Shown here: positions 32,753-42,027 of the stretch, piece by piece | Layout of the letters: every line of letters starts with the position of its first letter | How positions within the stretch are numbered: position 1 is the first letter of the stretch | Origin: CAWGXG01 sp963826505 | GTDB lineage: Bacteria; Chloroflexota; Anaerolineae; Aggregatilineales; Aggregatilineaceae | Direction of reading: 5' to 3' | Assembly: GCA_963826505.1 (NCBI GenBank) | Contig: CAWGXG010000006.1 | Location: 620,001-684,000, forward strand | DNA: 64,000 nt | Translations under genes and position numbers: made by a program | The notes under the pieces: model-generated | Told to the model about the DNA's origin: nothing | Seen by the model: the letters and a program-made list of their open reading frames with translations, nothing else | The model's database searches: none

Positions 32753-35201
32753 TTGGTGTTTGAGGAATGGTGACGGTGAATGTCGTCCCGACTCCCTCTT
32801 CACTCTCAAAGTTGATGGTGCCGTCATGCAGCTCGACGGATTGTTTCACAATCGCCAGACCCAGGCCGGTGCCCGGCATGCGACCGGTATTGCTCGCCCG
32901 GTGAAACGCGGTGAATACCTTGTCCTGGTCCCCTGCGGGAATGCCGATCCCTTTATCCTGGATGCGGAATGTAATTCCTTCTGGCTCGCAGCGCACTGAA
33001 AAATCCACAGGGCCGTCTGCCGGGGAATATTTGAGCGCGTTCGACAGCAAGTTGTTCAGAATATTGCGCAGCAGCCTGGCATCTACCAGCGCGTCAACGC
33101 AGTTGCCTTCGATAGCCAATGCGATCCGCTGCGCCGTTTGTGTTGCCTGGACGAGTTCGGCCACGAGATTGTGGCAGAACGCAGGGATTTCCACGATCGT
33201 GGGCGCGAAGGTGAGTTTGCCCGATTCGGCCCGGCCCAGTGTCAGGATGTCATCCAGCATTTCCACCATCACCGCAATGTTAGAATCGATCGCGTCAAAC
33301 CGGGCCCCCAATTGGTCCTGTGTTAGCCGGGAACCGTAGGCGTGAATCATGTCGACAGCGCTCTTGACGACTGCTAGCGGGTTGCGCAGGTCGTGCGCGG
33401 CCATCGATACATAGCGCGACCTGATCTCGCCCAACTCCATCTCGTGGGCGAGCATCTGGCGGAGCCGGATTTCCATCTGTTTGCGTTCGGTGATGTCGCG
33501 CAGGCTGCACACTACCCCCAGCAGCTTGTGGGCCGGAACGACCACCGGTGATAAGACGATGTCGGCGTCATACGATGCGCGCTGAGAGGAATGAACGGTG
33601 AGCTCGACGCGCATGGGGCGTTGATTATGTAGGACGGATTCGAAGGTGTTTGTCAGCAGCTCAACATTTTCGGCGGAGACGAGGTCGGCCAACGGCTGGC
33701 TGAAAACCTCGTCAGAAGCGTGCCCGAAGACTTCTTCGAAAGCCGGGTTGACCTGCTCGATGGTGCCATCGATCTGGCACAGAATCATCACGTCGCTGCT
33801 GCTGTTGAGGATGGCCTCGATGCGTTCTTTGGCGTGGTTAAGCTCGGCGGTGCGCTCCTGAACCCGCAGCTCCAGCTCATCGGCGTGGCGCCGAATCTCG
33901 TCGTAGAGCTGGGCGTGTTCAATGGCGACCGAGGCCTGATCCGCGAAAGCTTGCAGGCGCTGAGCGTGGGCCTCAGTGAAATAACCTGGGGTTGCGCTGT
34001 CGACATTGAGGAAGCCAATCACGTTGTCATGCGACCGGATGGGGGCCGCTACATAGGATTTGACCCACTCCGTATGTGGCAAACGTACCCAGTTGGGATG
34101 CTGGTCGGTAACGGAAGCCAGAAACGGCAAGCTGGAGTCGAACATCTGTTTGATGTGCGGCGTTCCCGTTACGGGGATGCGCAGCTTGTGCAGAAACTCA
34201 AGCCTCTCCGGTCGATAGCCTTGCCAATGTACTACGCGCACGTGATCCCCTTCAATCAACATGATATTTGCGGCATCATGTGGCACGACGCGGTCGAGAG
34301 TTTTTAAGATAGCATTCATGACCGTGTCCAGGTCAAGTGCACGCGTCAGCGCGGCGGCCGTTTCAACCAGAGCCTCCGCCAGAGCGCGGGCTTCTCGTTC
34401 TCTTCGTTCTAGTCGTTTTCGCTCGGTGATATCGCGGATGTTACACTGGATGACGTTGGCGCCGTTCACCGGGTACACATTGCTCACAAACTCTACGTCG
34501 ATGCTGCGGCCATCGCGCGTGACCAGCGGCAAGTCTTCATAGCGGATATATTCTTTTTCCTGCAGTTCGAGAAAGGATGACTGGGATGCCGCGATGTCCT
34601 GGAAAAGGCCCATCTCCCACAGTTTTTTGCCCAGAAATTCCTGCGGGATATACCCCAGAAGCTCACACATGTACGGGTTGACATCCAGAATCCGCCCGGT
34701 CGCCGGATCGAGCAGCATGATGCCGTCTTTGGCGGCTTCGAAGAGCCGCCGGTAGCGCGTCTCGGAGGCAACCAGTGCCGTTTCCGATTGCTGTTTCTCG
34801 AGACGTAGGCGCTTTTCCTCCAAAGCATTCTTGACTGCCGAACCCAGCCGTGCCATGCGGTCCTTGAGAAGGTAATCGACGGCCCCCAGCTTGATGCACT
34901 CGACGGCAATATCTTCACCGACGGTGCCGCTCATCATGATGAATGGGACATCCAGACCCCGCTCCTGTACGGCGCGGAGCGCGCGCGGCGCGTCCCATTG
35001 GGGCAGGGAGTAGTCTGCCAGGATGATGTCGGGGGGGGGATCGAGGCTGGCCACGAAGTCAGCTTCGTTATCGACGTGCCGCGCGGTCAGGTCGAACCCG
35101 GCCCGGCGCAGTTCGTACAGGGCAAGCTCAACATCTGCTGGGCGATCTTCAAGGATCACGACGTTCAGCGGGTTGACCATCCCCGAAACCCACCCTTGCA
35201 T
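32718..35201 (-). CDS. Receiver-PAS-GAF-PAS hybrid histidine kinase
   Basis: 827 residues, no membrane segment. Order: receiver 10-130 (phospho-Asp near 63 in ILADYSLP, Lys in YLLKDR), PAS near 148-265 (YRRLFEAAKDGIMLLDP), GAF near 290-430 (TLDRVVPHDAANIMLI), PAS near 470-580 (LNSSSDVMILCQIDG), HisKA with His near 601 (SMAAHDLRNPLAVVKS), HATPase (N-box NILNNLLSNALKYS, G1 DKGIGIP, G2 GTGLGLAIVKQ). A second ATG at 35180 (MVNPLNVVILED) is an equally plausible start. Fourth gene of the operon; the N-terminal receiver could take phosphate from the membrane kinase, extending a relay. Confidence 0.9.
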   Translation of the reverse strand: MQGWVSGMVNPLNVVILEDRPADVELALYELRRAGFDLTARHVDNEADFVASLDPPPDIILADYSLPQWDAPRALRAVQERGLDVPFIMMSGTVGEDIAVECIKLGAVDYLLKDRMARLGSAVKNALEEKRLRLEKQQSETALVASETRYRRLFEAAKDGIMLLDPATGRILDVNPYMCELLGYIPQEFLGKKLWEMGLFQDIAASQSSFLELQEKEYIRYEDLPLVTRDGRSIDVEFVSNVYPVNGANVIQCNIRDITERKRLERREREARALAEALVETAAALTRALDLDTVMNAILKTLDRVVPHDAANIMLIEGDHVRVVHWQGYRPERLEFLHKLRIPVTGTPHIKQMFDSSLPFLASVTDQHPNWVRLPHTEWVKSYVAAPIRSHDNVIGFLNVDSATPGYFTEAHAQRLQAFADQASVAIEHAQLYDEIRRHADELELRVQERTAELNHAKERIEAILNSSSDVMILCQIDGTIEQVNPAFEEVFGHASDEVFSQPLADLVSAENVELLTNTFESVLHNQRPMRVELTVHSSQRASYDADIVLSPVVVPAHKLLGVVCSLRDITERKQMEIRLRQMLAHEMELGEIRSRYVSMAAHDLRNPLAVVKSAVDMIHAYGSRLTQDQLGARFDAIDSNIAVMVEMLDDILTLGRAESGKLTFAPTIVEIPAFCHNLVAELVQATQTAQRIALAIEGNCVDALVDARLLRNILNNLLSNALKYSPADGPVDFSVRCEPEGITFRIQDKGIGIPAGDQDKVFTAFHRASNTGRMPGTGLGLAIVKQSVELHDGTINFESEEGVGTTFTVTIPQTPIGSRHEEDADY

Positions 35202-35210
35202 TATGCTGCT

Positions 35211-35657
35211 CTAATCAATAGGAGGTTGGTTGAGCAGCAGCCAATAGAATCCTAGAGTTCGCACGGCTTCGGTGAACTGGTCGAAGTCCACCGGTTTGGT
35301 GATGAAGCTATTGACTCCCAGGGCATAGCTTTCGACAATATCGCGCTCTTCACGCGACGACGTGAGTACGACTACCGGAATATTCTTCGTGCGCGGGTCG
35401 CCTTTGACGCGCCGCAGCACTTCCAGCCCATCGACTTTGGGCAACTTGAGGTCCAGCAGGATGACGCGCGGGCCGTTTTGCACTTTGCGGTCTGAGTACT
35501 TCCCGGTCGCGAAGAGGAATTCCAGCGCCTCGGCCCCGTCGCGCGCGACCTCGATGTGGTTGGCGAGCTTGTTGCGACGGAGCGCATGGAGGGCCAGCTC
35601 CATATCGTTAGGGTTGTCTTCGACCAGCAAAATCTCGACTATCTCATCACTCGTCAT
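35211..35657 (-). CDS. Rcp1-like single-domain response regulator
   Basis: 148 residues, one receiver domain of the Rcp1/CheY-like branch that pairs with phytochrome-type kinases: acidic pocket 'LLVEDNPNDMELALHAL', phospho-Asp near 68 in ILLDLKLPKVDG, Thr/Lys in VVVLTSS and 'FITKPVDFDQFTEAVR'. No output domain. Start ATG 35657 overlaps the kinase stop (ATGA). It probably shuttles phosphate from the membrane kinase at 35654-37492 to the downstream hybrid kinase or an unlinked partner. Confidence 0.92.
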   Translation of the reverse strand: MTSDEIVEILLVEDNPNDMELALHALRRNKLANHIEVARDGAEALEFLFATGKYSDRKVQNGPRVILLDLKLPKVDGLEVLRRVKGDPRTKNIPVVVLTSSREERDIVESYALGVNSFITKPVDFDQFTEAVRTLGFYWLLLNQPPID

Positions 35658-37492
35658 GCTTGACTCCTTTCTTCCTTAATTATAAAGGAGAATGTGGTTC
35701 CGTGATCAATTTCTGATTCGGCCCAGATGCGCCCGCCGTGCCGGTGAATGATGCGCTGTACAGTGGCCAGACCGACGCCGGTCCCTTCGTACTCTTCGGC
35801 GCGGTGCAGGCGCTGAAAGACGCCGAACAACTTGTTCGAATATTGCATGTCAAAGCCGACGCCGTTATCTTTCACGAAATAGACGGTGCTACCGTCCTGG
35901 CTGCGGCTGCCGACTTCGATGAGCGCCACATCGCGCTTCTTGGTGAATTTCACAGCGTTTCCTATCAGGTTGGCGTACACCTGACGCAGCAGGGTTGGGT
36001 CTGCTTCGCAGGGCGGCATGTCGCCCACTGTGATTTCGACCTGACGACCCTCAAGCTCAGCGCTCAGGTCTTCCACGACGTGGTGGACGATATCGGAGGG
36101 CATGACGGGCCCTTTCTTGAGGGTTTGGCGGCCCAGGCGAGAGAACGCTAACAGGTGGTCGATCAGGTTCCCCATCTGGCGGGCGTTGTCGCGCACGAGG
36201 CCAAGATAGCGTTGGGCCTCTTCCGGCAGTTCGGGCGCGTACTCTTCAAGCAGGATATTCGAAAAACCATCCATCGCGCGGAGTGGGGCGCGCAGGTCGT
36301 GCGAGACGGAATAGGAAAACGCCTCAAGCTCTTTGTTGGATGCCTGCAACTGCGCGGTGCGGTCCTTAACCGCTTGATCCAGCTCGTTGCGGGAATAGGT
36401 CGTTTCATTCAGAGTTTCGGTCATCTGGTCGAAGGCGCGCGAAAGCTGGCCGATTTCGTCTTTGACCGTCGTGCCCACCCGATATTCCAGGTTGCCTGTC
36501 GCAACCTCGCGCGTTCCCTTGACCAACCGCAGGATGGGCCGCGTCATTGTGCGGGCGAAGAACGCTCCTACCAGCATCACCCCGAGGCCGATAATTACGC
36601 CGATCAACGCAATCGAGTTGCGCAAATCGATTATGGGCGCCAGGGCTTCACTCTGATCGATTTCGCTTATGATACATAACTGGCGATCGGGCATCCAGCG
36701 ATACGCACCAATGACAGGCACTCCCCAGGAATTATTATAAAATCCACTGTTATTGTGACCCGCCAGGCAATCATTTACGCCATCAGAATATACGGCGGTA
36801 TTCAGGCTGAAATCAGGCTGCGACTGATTTTCAGTCACTACGAAATTGAACGCGTTGACCACATAAGTCGCTTCGGTTTGGCGCAGACCGCTGCGTCTGG
36901 TCATGATGGTCGAGATGTCGGCCAGATTGAGGTGACCAGCCAGGACGGCAATGACCGTGTCTGTGCTGTCTTTTACAGGCGTACTGATGTACATCACCTG
37001 CTCGTTGAGAGACACTTCATATTCTATGTTCCCGACATAAGTAGCTTGCTGCCCTTCGATGAAAAAAGCTCTGTCCTCCCGATATTTGCCCTCTAACTCT
37101 GTGTATGTTGAAACCATGACCAAACCATCACTGGCGCGAATGAGTGTAAAGTCCAAAAAGTTGCCGCTCTCTTCCAGCCTTGGCAAAAAGTGATCCTGGT
37201 AAATATGGTCGTACGCGGCTTGATATTCAGGGTTGGCTGGGTCCCGGGAAACTAACACGGCGGCATACTGCCGGACAAGGGGGCGTTGCGCCAATAACCG
37301 GGTATCGCTTTCGCTGTCATCTATCCATTGCTTGAATTCGGCTTCTTTGAGCAGCGTATTGGTCAACAAGCTGTTGACGGTGTCCCGTTCAATCGCATGG
37401 CGTCCGCGGGAATACGACAGGTAGCCTACCAATGACAACGGCACGATCGACAATAACAGGAAAACGGCAATCAGTTTTGAGGTCAAGTTCAT
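35654..37492 (-). CDS. Membrane sensor histidine kinase (Cache-like sensor, HAMP)
   Basis: 612 residues. TM1 at about 7-27 (LIAVFLLLSIVPLSLVGYL), an extracytoplasmic sensor of about 270 residues of Cache type (containing 'YVGNIEYEVSLNEQVMYIS'), TM2 near 305-325 (IALIGVIIGLGVMLVGAFF), HAMP (RPILRLVKGTREVATGNLE), coiled coil, HisKA with His near 396 (SYSVSHDLRAPLRAM) and HATPase (NLIGNAVKFT, GTGVGLATVQRI). Start ATG 37492 overlaps the stop of the upstream lipoprotein (ATGA); the longer frame to 37621 has no SD. The coupling suggests that the lipoprotein presents a ligand to the sensor. Confidence 0.9.
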   Translation of the reverse strand: MNLTSKLIAVFLLLSIVPLSLVGYLSYSRGRHAIERDTVNSLLTNTLLKEAEFKQWIDDSESDTRLLAQRPLVRQYAAVLVSRDPANPEYQAAYDHIYQDHFLPRLEESGNFLDFTLIRASDGLVMVSTYTELEGKYREDRAFFIEGQQATYVGNIEYEVSLNEQVMYISTPVKDSTDTVIAVLAGHLNLADISTIMTRRSGLRQTEATYVVNAFNFVVTENQSQPDFSLNTAVYSDGVNDCLAGHNNSGFYNNSWGVPVIGAYRWMPDRQLCIISEIDQSEALAPIIDLRNSIALIGVIIGLGVMLVGAFFARTMTRPILRLVKGTREVATGNLEYRVGTTVKDEIGQLSRAFDQMTETLNETTYSRNELDQAVKDRTAQLQASNKELEAFSYSVSHDLRAPLRAMDGFSNILLEEYAPELPEEAQRYLGLVRDNARQMGNLIDHLLAFSRLGRQTLKKGPVMPSDIVHHVVEDLSAELEGRQVEITVGDMPPCEADPTLLRQVYANLIGNAVKFTKKRDVALIEVGSRSQDGSTVYFVKDNGVGFDMQYSNKLFGVFQRLHRAEEYEGTGVGLATVQRIIHRHGGRIWAESEIDHGTTFSFIIKEERSQA

Positions 37493-38481
37493 GGTGTTGC
37501 CCCATAGATTTTCGCGAGGAACTCCATCGTATACATGCTGCTGACATCGAATCTCTGGTCCAGCAGGCCTTGGTCCAGCAGAGTCTGGTACATGCCAGCC
37601 CACACGTCGGCTTTCATCCACCCGATCTGATCTTCGCCGGTATGGACCAGGGGGATCGCCGCGTCGAACATTTCGGTCTGCACATCGCTGTATTCGGCAG
37701 CGGTGTAACGCAGCGTATCGCTGACGGCCATGGCCGGATTCTCAATCGCCGTGCGCCAGCCCTTGAGCGTCGCCCGCAGAAAACGCGTCACCAGGTCGGG
37801 ATTGTCGGTAACCAGTTGATCGGTCGTGATCAGCGTGTCGGCATAGAAATGCACACCGTAATCGGACGGCCAGATGAGGTTGATAGCGTAGCCGTTCTGG
37901 AGAATCCGGATCAGGCCGCCGGTCGAGTAACCCAGCGTAATGTCGGCTTGACCGTCATAGAAATTGCTGTAGTCGGTCATGTAGGGGATGATCGTGACCT
38001 GCTGCGCGTCGAGGCCCAGGAAGCTCATCATGGCCTTGAATTGAAGATCGCCCTGGGCGTCACCGATAGCGGCGGTGTGCCCGAGGAAGTCGACTGGCTT
38101 GGTGATGCCAGAATCCGCCATCGCGACAAAGACGAACGGGTTTTTGCGGAAGATGACCGCGATGGCTACAACGGGCTGCCCCTGGCTCCGATCCGCCAGG
38201 ACGCGATCCGCACCATCTATCCCGAAATCTGCCTGACCGGTACCGATCTGTGTCACCGGGTCAATGCCGGCTCCACCCTCGATGAAAGTGACGTTGATGT
38301 TTTCGTCGGCATAGTAGCCCTGTTCCTGAGCGACATAGAACCCGGCAAACTGTGCTTGGTGAATCCATTTGAGCTGCACGGTCACCGTATCAGGGGTGGG
38401 CTTTTTCTGCCCCGATCCGCAGGCGTAAACTAACAGCGACATCAACACAATTGTCGTAAAAAGTCTGGTTACCGATCTCAT
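37489..38481 (-). CDS. NMT1/THI5-like substrate-binding lipoprotein
   Basis: 330 residues. Signal peptide with lipobox (LLVYAC, Cys near 21), then a type II binding-protein fold typical of NMT1/SsuA-like proteins: 'VTVQLKWIHQAQFAGFYVAQEQG', 'VTFIEGGAGIDPVTQIGTGQ' and 'ADFGIDGADRVL'. Such proteins bind pyrimidine precursors, nitrate, sulfonates or related anions. No transporter gene follows; instead a histidine kinase overlaps by 4 bases, so this is more likely the ligand-sensing partner of the two-component system. ATG 38481 fits the signal peptide and has GAGAGG upstream. Confidence 0.87.
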   Translation of the reverse strand: MRSVTRLFTTIVLMSLLVYACGSGQKKPTPDTVTVQLKWIHQAQFAGFYVAQEQGYYADENINVTFIEGGAGIDPVTQIGTGQADFGIDGADRVLADRSQGQPVVAIAVIFRKNPFVFVAMADSGITKPVDFLGHTAAIGDAQGDLQFKAMMSFLGLDAQQVTIIPYMTDYSNFYDGQADITLGYSTGGLIRILQNGYAINLIWPSDYGVHFYADTLITTDQLVTDNPDLVTRFLRATLKGWRTAIENPAMAVSDTLRYTAAEYSDVQTEMFDAAIPLVHTGEDQIGWMKADVWAGMYQTLLDQGLLDQRFDVSSMYTMEFLAKIYGATP

Positions 38482-38551
38482 CACAGCCCTCTCAAGGGAG
38501 GCGGCGCAGTTCAACCGTGCCTGCTAAGATTGTCTCGGCGGTTCATGTCGT

Positions 38552-38592
38552 TTTGCCGTCGATACTCGAACGGTATCCCGTTTGACGGCAAA
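38552..38592. repeat. Nested inverted repeat upstream of signalling operon
   Basis: Outer arms tttgccgtc / gacggcaaa (9 bp) enclose inner arms gatac / gtatc. It lies 71 bases upstream of the NMT1-like gene start on the minus strand, a position for an operator or leader structure. An AT-rich block at 38640-38720 may contain the promoter. Confidence 0.45.
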
Positions 38593-39031
38593 CCAGACGG
38601 CGCTGATGACCAATAAATATTCCCGTAGACGTGAGATTGCGGGGATACGTAATTGAAAACAAGTTACAGCCATGTTTACTCATATATATAAAATAGAATA
38701 ACCTTTGTACCCGTAGTATAGTACGTTGTGACTGGAAAAGATACGTGATTGCTGAATATTCTACGAATTTCATGATTGGACGGCGCCGTGCAGATTCCCC
38801 AGAAAATACAGAGGATCTGCCGCCGGAACTCGATGCGATCTCGCCGAAAGGTTTGCTGGGGCATTAGAAAGCATGACGATCGGATTACCCGTCGATGGAT
38901 CCCAGACCCAAAACTGCGGGAAAGTTGAGAAAGATCCAGGTGATCGAGGAAGATAAGCCAGCAGGCTGACGACTAGAAACGAAAACGATCGACGAAAACT
39001 GATCTGCGCGCCAGATGTCCGGAAGGGAATG

Positions 39032-39072
39032 AAGCCCGACTTGTGCGGTCGGGCTTGTCGTTGTTCGATTTT
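39032..39072 (+). terminator. Terminator-like hairpin without an upstream gene
   Basis: 9-bp perfect stem aagcccgac / gtcgggctt, then gtcgttgttcgatttt on the plus strand. No supportable plus-strand gene lies upstream in 38482-39030. It may have been left by a lost gene, or end a small RNA. Its stem resembles the terminator at 20065. Confidence 0.4.
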
Positions 39073-39210
39073 CAAATTGCGTCAAAAGACCAGGACGGCA
39101 AACTACACGAGAATGGCGAACCGTTTCATTTTTCCGTCTCCTGTTGGATTTGTGCGCTCGTTGACTGGAAAATCGCCTGTGTTCAAATGTGTGTGCTTGC
39201 CCATCGGACG

Positions 39211-39633
39211 CTAGAAGGACTGTCCCTCTTCCTGACCGCTCGCAGCCACCGACAGGTGAAAATGCTCGAACAGCCAACGACCGTTGTAATTCTGCAGCAC
39301 TGTGCTCAGTCGGGCGGGGAAGGCCATCTCGTCCCCTCCGATCGGTGTGAAGCGCATCGTGACATCGGATGCGATCCATGCCACCTGGCCGCTGATGCCG
39401 ATCAGATTCCAGTCCAGGGTGCAGGTCAGAGATTCCGACTGCGAGAAGTCGCGCAGAAGCTGCATCCGCACTTCGTCAAATCCCACCCGCTTCTCATCGG
39501 CCCCGGTGCCGTAAAGGCATAGGGTCGGGCTTGGCGCAAAATAGGACATGATGGCGTCCACATCGCGCGTTTCCCAGACGCTCATTAAGTCGTTCAGTGC
39601 ACCGATAACAATTGCTTCTTTGGTGGTTTCCAT
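39211..39633 (-). CDS. SnoaL/ketosteroid isomerase-like protein
   Basis: 140 residues, NTF2-like: N-terminal helix 'ALNDLMSVWETRDVDAIMSYF', 'TLCLYGTGADEKRVGFDEVR', central strands 'TLDWNLIGISGQVAWIASDV' and terminal 'VLQNYNGRWLFEHFHLSV'. This pattern fits SnoaL_3/DUF4440 proteins. Start ATG 39633 has GGAG 9 bases upstream (an ATG five codons earlier lacks one). It follows the MalT-like regulator gene? No: it lies downstream of no partner but is encoded next to the LuxR regulator at 39757 on the same strand, echoing the SnoaL/LuxR pairing at 1.2-5 kb. Substrate unknown. Confidence 0.75.
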   Translation of the reverse strand: METTKEAIVIGALNDLMSVWETRDVDAIMSYFAPSPTLCLYGTGADEKRVGFDEVRMQLLRDFSQSESLTCTLDWNLIGISGQVAWIASDVTMRFTPIGGDEMAFPARLSTVLQNYNGRWLFEHFHLSVAASGQEEGQSF

Positions 39634-39756
39634 CTCTCTATGCTCCATTCGCTCGTGTTTCTTGAAGTCGATGAATACAGCATAGAGGAAGTCCGTGGCG
39701 GTTTCGACGGAGGAAACCCCACAATACGGGCTGAACCAACGATTATAGGGTTTACC

Positions 39757-42027
39757 CTAGAGTGAATGTGTAGGTGGAATAAGCTTTTTGTCCACCGCCC
39801 AGAGTGCGATCTGGGTGCGGGAGGACATATTCAGCTTGGAGAGGATGCGTGTGATATGCGCCTCAACCGTCTTGACCGTGACGAACAGCTCGTCAGCGAT
39901 CTGTTGGTTGGTTTTGCCCAGTGCAATCTGTTGGGCGATCTCTGTCTCGCGCGGGGTGAGTTGATGATCGGCAGCGCTTGATGTGGTGGATCGGCGGTGC
40001 GATGGGACAAGCTTTTCCGCCTGCTGACGGAAGTGCTGGCGCAACTCGGGCGGGACGTTGTCTGCTATTTGGCCGATAGTGCTGCGCGCCCGCTGAAAAT
40101 ACTGCTGGGCCGTTTCCTCGTCTTGCCGCTGCGTGGCAACCTGACCGAGCAATACGTCCACGCGCCACAAGGCACTCAGCAGCCCGTGATCCTCGCAGCG
40201 ATGGCGGACGTCTTCCAGGAGGTCAACCGTACTGGCCAGGCGATCCGAGACTACCCTCGCTTCAACCTGAGTCGTCAGATAGGGTACGATGACAAATACG
40301 CTCAGAGGGCTAGATCCACGCTCAAAGGGCCAGGCCCGCCGCAGGCGCCCGCTGGACACAAGGGCCGCCTGGGAATCGCCCCGTGCCAGGGCGAGCTCAG
40401 CTTCCGCAATCAGAGTCATCAGATGCTGCATGGCCAGGGGATCCGGGACGGCATGCTGCGCCAGCAGTTCGGCTGCCGCCTCGAGTTGCCCCTGTTTGAC
40501 GCGTATATGCGCCAGCAAACCGCATCCCATTTCGACGTACCAGTGCGAGTTAACGGCAGTGGCGAGTGCGACCCCTTTTTCAGTGTAATCGGCTGCCATT
40601 TCCAGTTCAAGCAAAGCATCGTAGACAAAGCCGATAAAAATATGTGCTCCGGCCAGCCACTGCGTATGGTCAATGGCCTGGGCCAGTTCCAGACTGTGCT
40701 GCAAGTGAGACAGGCTTTCTGCAAACTGGCCGTGGAACGAATGCACGTAACCTGCCGTCATGCAGGCATAGGCTTCGCCGCTGTACCAGCCAATTTGATG
40801 GGAGATGTCGATAGCTTCCTCAGCCAAGGCTGGATCAAGGGTGTAGAGTGCCAGATTCGCGAGGGTAGATGCCAGTGCCGTGCGATCATCCAGCGTGCGG
40901 AATATCTCAACGGCGTCTCGGTAATAGTTCAGCTGAGCCTCAATCTGAAGAACGTGGCCACTCGCCATTCCCAGAAGGTCAAGCGTCTCACCCTTGCCCG
41001 GTAGATCATTCAGTTCGTCGAACACATCCAGTGCCTGCTTGTGGTAGTCGAGCGCGGCGAACGGCTGCCCTATGTTGAGATACCAGTTGCCGATCCGATT
41101 GAGGCTGTGCCCAATTAGTTTAGGGTCCCCGATTGACTGTGCCAATGCTAAGGCGCGTGCGCAGTAGGCTTCAGCCTGATGATAATCTCGGGCTGCCCAC
41201 AGCAGCGCAAGCGCCATCAGTGCTTGCCATTCTGCCGCCTGTTCGCCGCTATCTTCAGCTACGTGCAGGGCGGATTCGTAATCGTTGAGCGCTGACTGAA
41301 ACTCGCCAAGATTGTCATAGGCTTTTCCGCGCTGCATGTAGAGTTCCCATGAAGCCGGTTGCCCCAACCGGTTGACCGCCTGTTTAGCGTGTGAAAAGTG
41401 CTCAACAGCGGCGCGCGGGGAATGCAGGGCCAGAGCACGTTGCCCAGCCAGCATGCCGTAACGAAGCGCTGCTTGCCAGGCTTCCGCCTGGTGGGCATGA
41501 TACGCCAATTCCGCCAGGCGGGTATCCGGAAATGATGAGTTGGATTCCTCATGTATTTGCAGCAGGGATTGGTGCAGGGTCTGTCGCTCTCGGATAAGCA
41601 GACTATCGTAAATGGCCTGGCGCAGCAGGATATGGCGAAAGGCGAAGCGATCCCGCGATACTTCTTCAAAGAAACGCCTCCTGATAAGATCCTTCACCAG
41701 CCCGGTCAAATGTGGCTCGTCGAAGCCTGTGAGTTGCTGAAGTGCGTCCAACTCGAACTCCCGCCCTGCGACAGCAGCGAATTGAAGCACCTGCTGTGCA
41801 TCCTCACTCAGCCGCCCCAACTGTGTTTCGACGGTTTGAGTAATGGAGGTCGGAATTGCCACGTCTCCGTCTGAACTGATAGTCATCCAGACCCCGTTTA
41901 CCAGACTGATTTGCCGATTTTGCTGCAACATATACACAAGCTGTTCCACGTATAACGGGTTGCCCTGTGCGAGTGTGTTCAGCTTCTCAAGCAGATAGGG
42001 ATGGACCGAATCAGTGGTTTGCAGCAA
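39757..42027 (-). CDS. MalT/LuxR-type STAND regulator, C-terminal part
   Basis: 756 residues. Begins within the helical part of the ATPase (LEKLNTLAQGNPLYVEQLVYML), continues through a long TPR region (residues 180-650) and ends with a GerE-type HTH (LTPRETEIAQQIALGKTNQQ, TVKTVEAHITRILSKL). It lacks the P-loop, which lies in the next frame upstream (42011-42715). Removing one base near 42047-42052 joins TESE to ARSLIKALLQTT exactly as in full-length relatives. The TTG start given is only the frame's first start codon. Broken gene, or a sequencing error in one intact gene of 985 residues. Confidence 0.75.
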   Translation of the reverse strand: MLQTTDSVHPYLLEKLNTLAQGNPLYVEQLVYMLQQNRQISLVNGVWMTISSDGDVAIPTSITQTVETQLGRLSEDAQQVLQFAAVAGREFELDALQQLTGFDEPHLTGLVKDLIRRRFFEEVSRDRFAFRHILLRQAIYDSLLIRERQTLHQSLLQIHEESNSSFPDTRLAELAYHAHQAEAWQAALRYGMLAGQRALALHSPRAAVEHFSHAKQAVNRLGQPASWELYMQRGKAYDNLGEFQSALNDYESALHVAEDSGEQAAEWQALMALALLWAARDYHQAEAYCARALALAQSIGDPKLIGHSLNRIGNWYLNIGQPFAALDYHKQALDVFDELNDLPGKGETLDLLGMASGHVLQIEAQLNYYRDAVEIFRTLDDRTALASTLANLALYTLDPALAEEAIDISHQIGWYSGEAYACMTAGYVHSFHGQFAESLSHLQHSLELAQAIDHTQWLAGAHIFIGFVYDALLELEMAADYTEKGVALATAVNSHWYVEMGCGLLAHIRVKQGQLEAAAELLAQHAVPDPLAMQHLMTLIAEAELALARGDSQAALVSSGRLRRAWPFERGSSPLSVFVIVPYLTTQVEARVVSDRLASTVDLLEDVRHRCEDHGLLSALWRVDVLLGQVATQRQDEETAQQYFQRARSTIGQIADNVPPELRQHFRQQAEKLVPSHRRSTTSSAADHQLTPRETEIAQQIALGKTNQQIADELFVTVKTVEAHITRILSKLNMSSRTQIALWAVDKKLIPPTHSL

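Noticed and set aside
38885..39379. Minus-strand 164-residue frame
   Set aside because: Compositionally random, overlaps the SnoaL-like gene at 39211-39633 in another frame, no SD.
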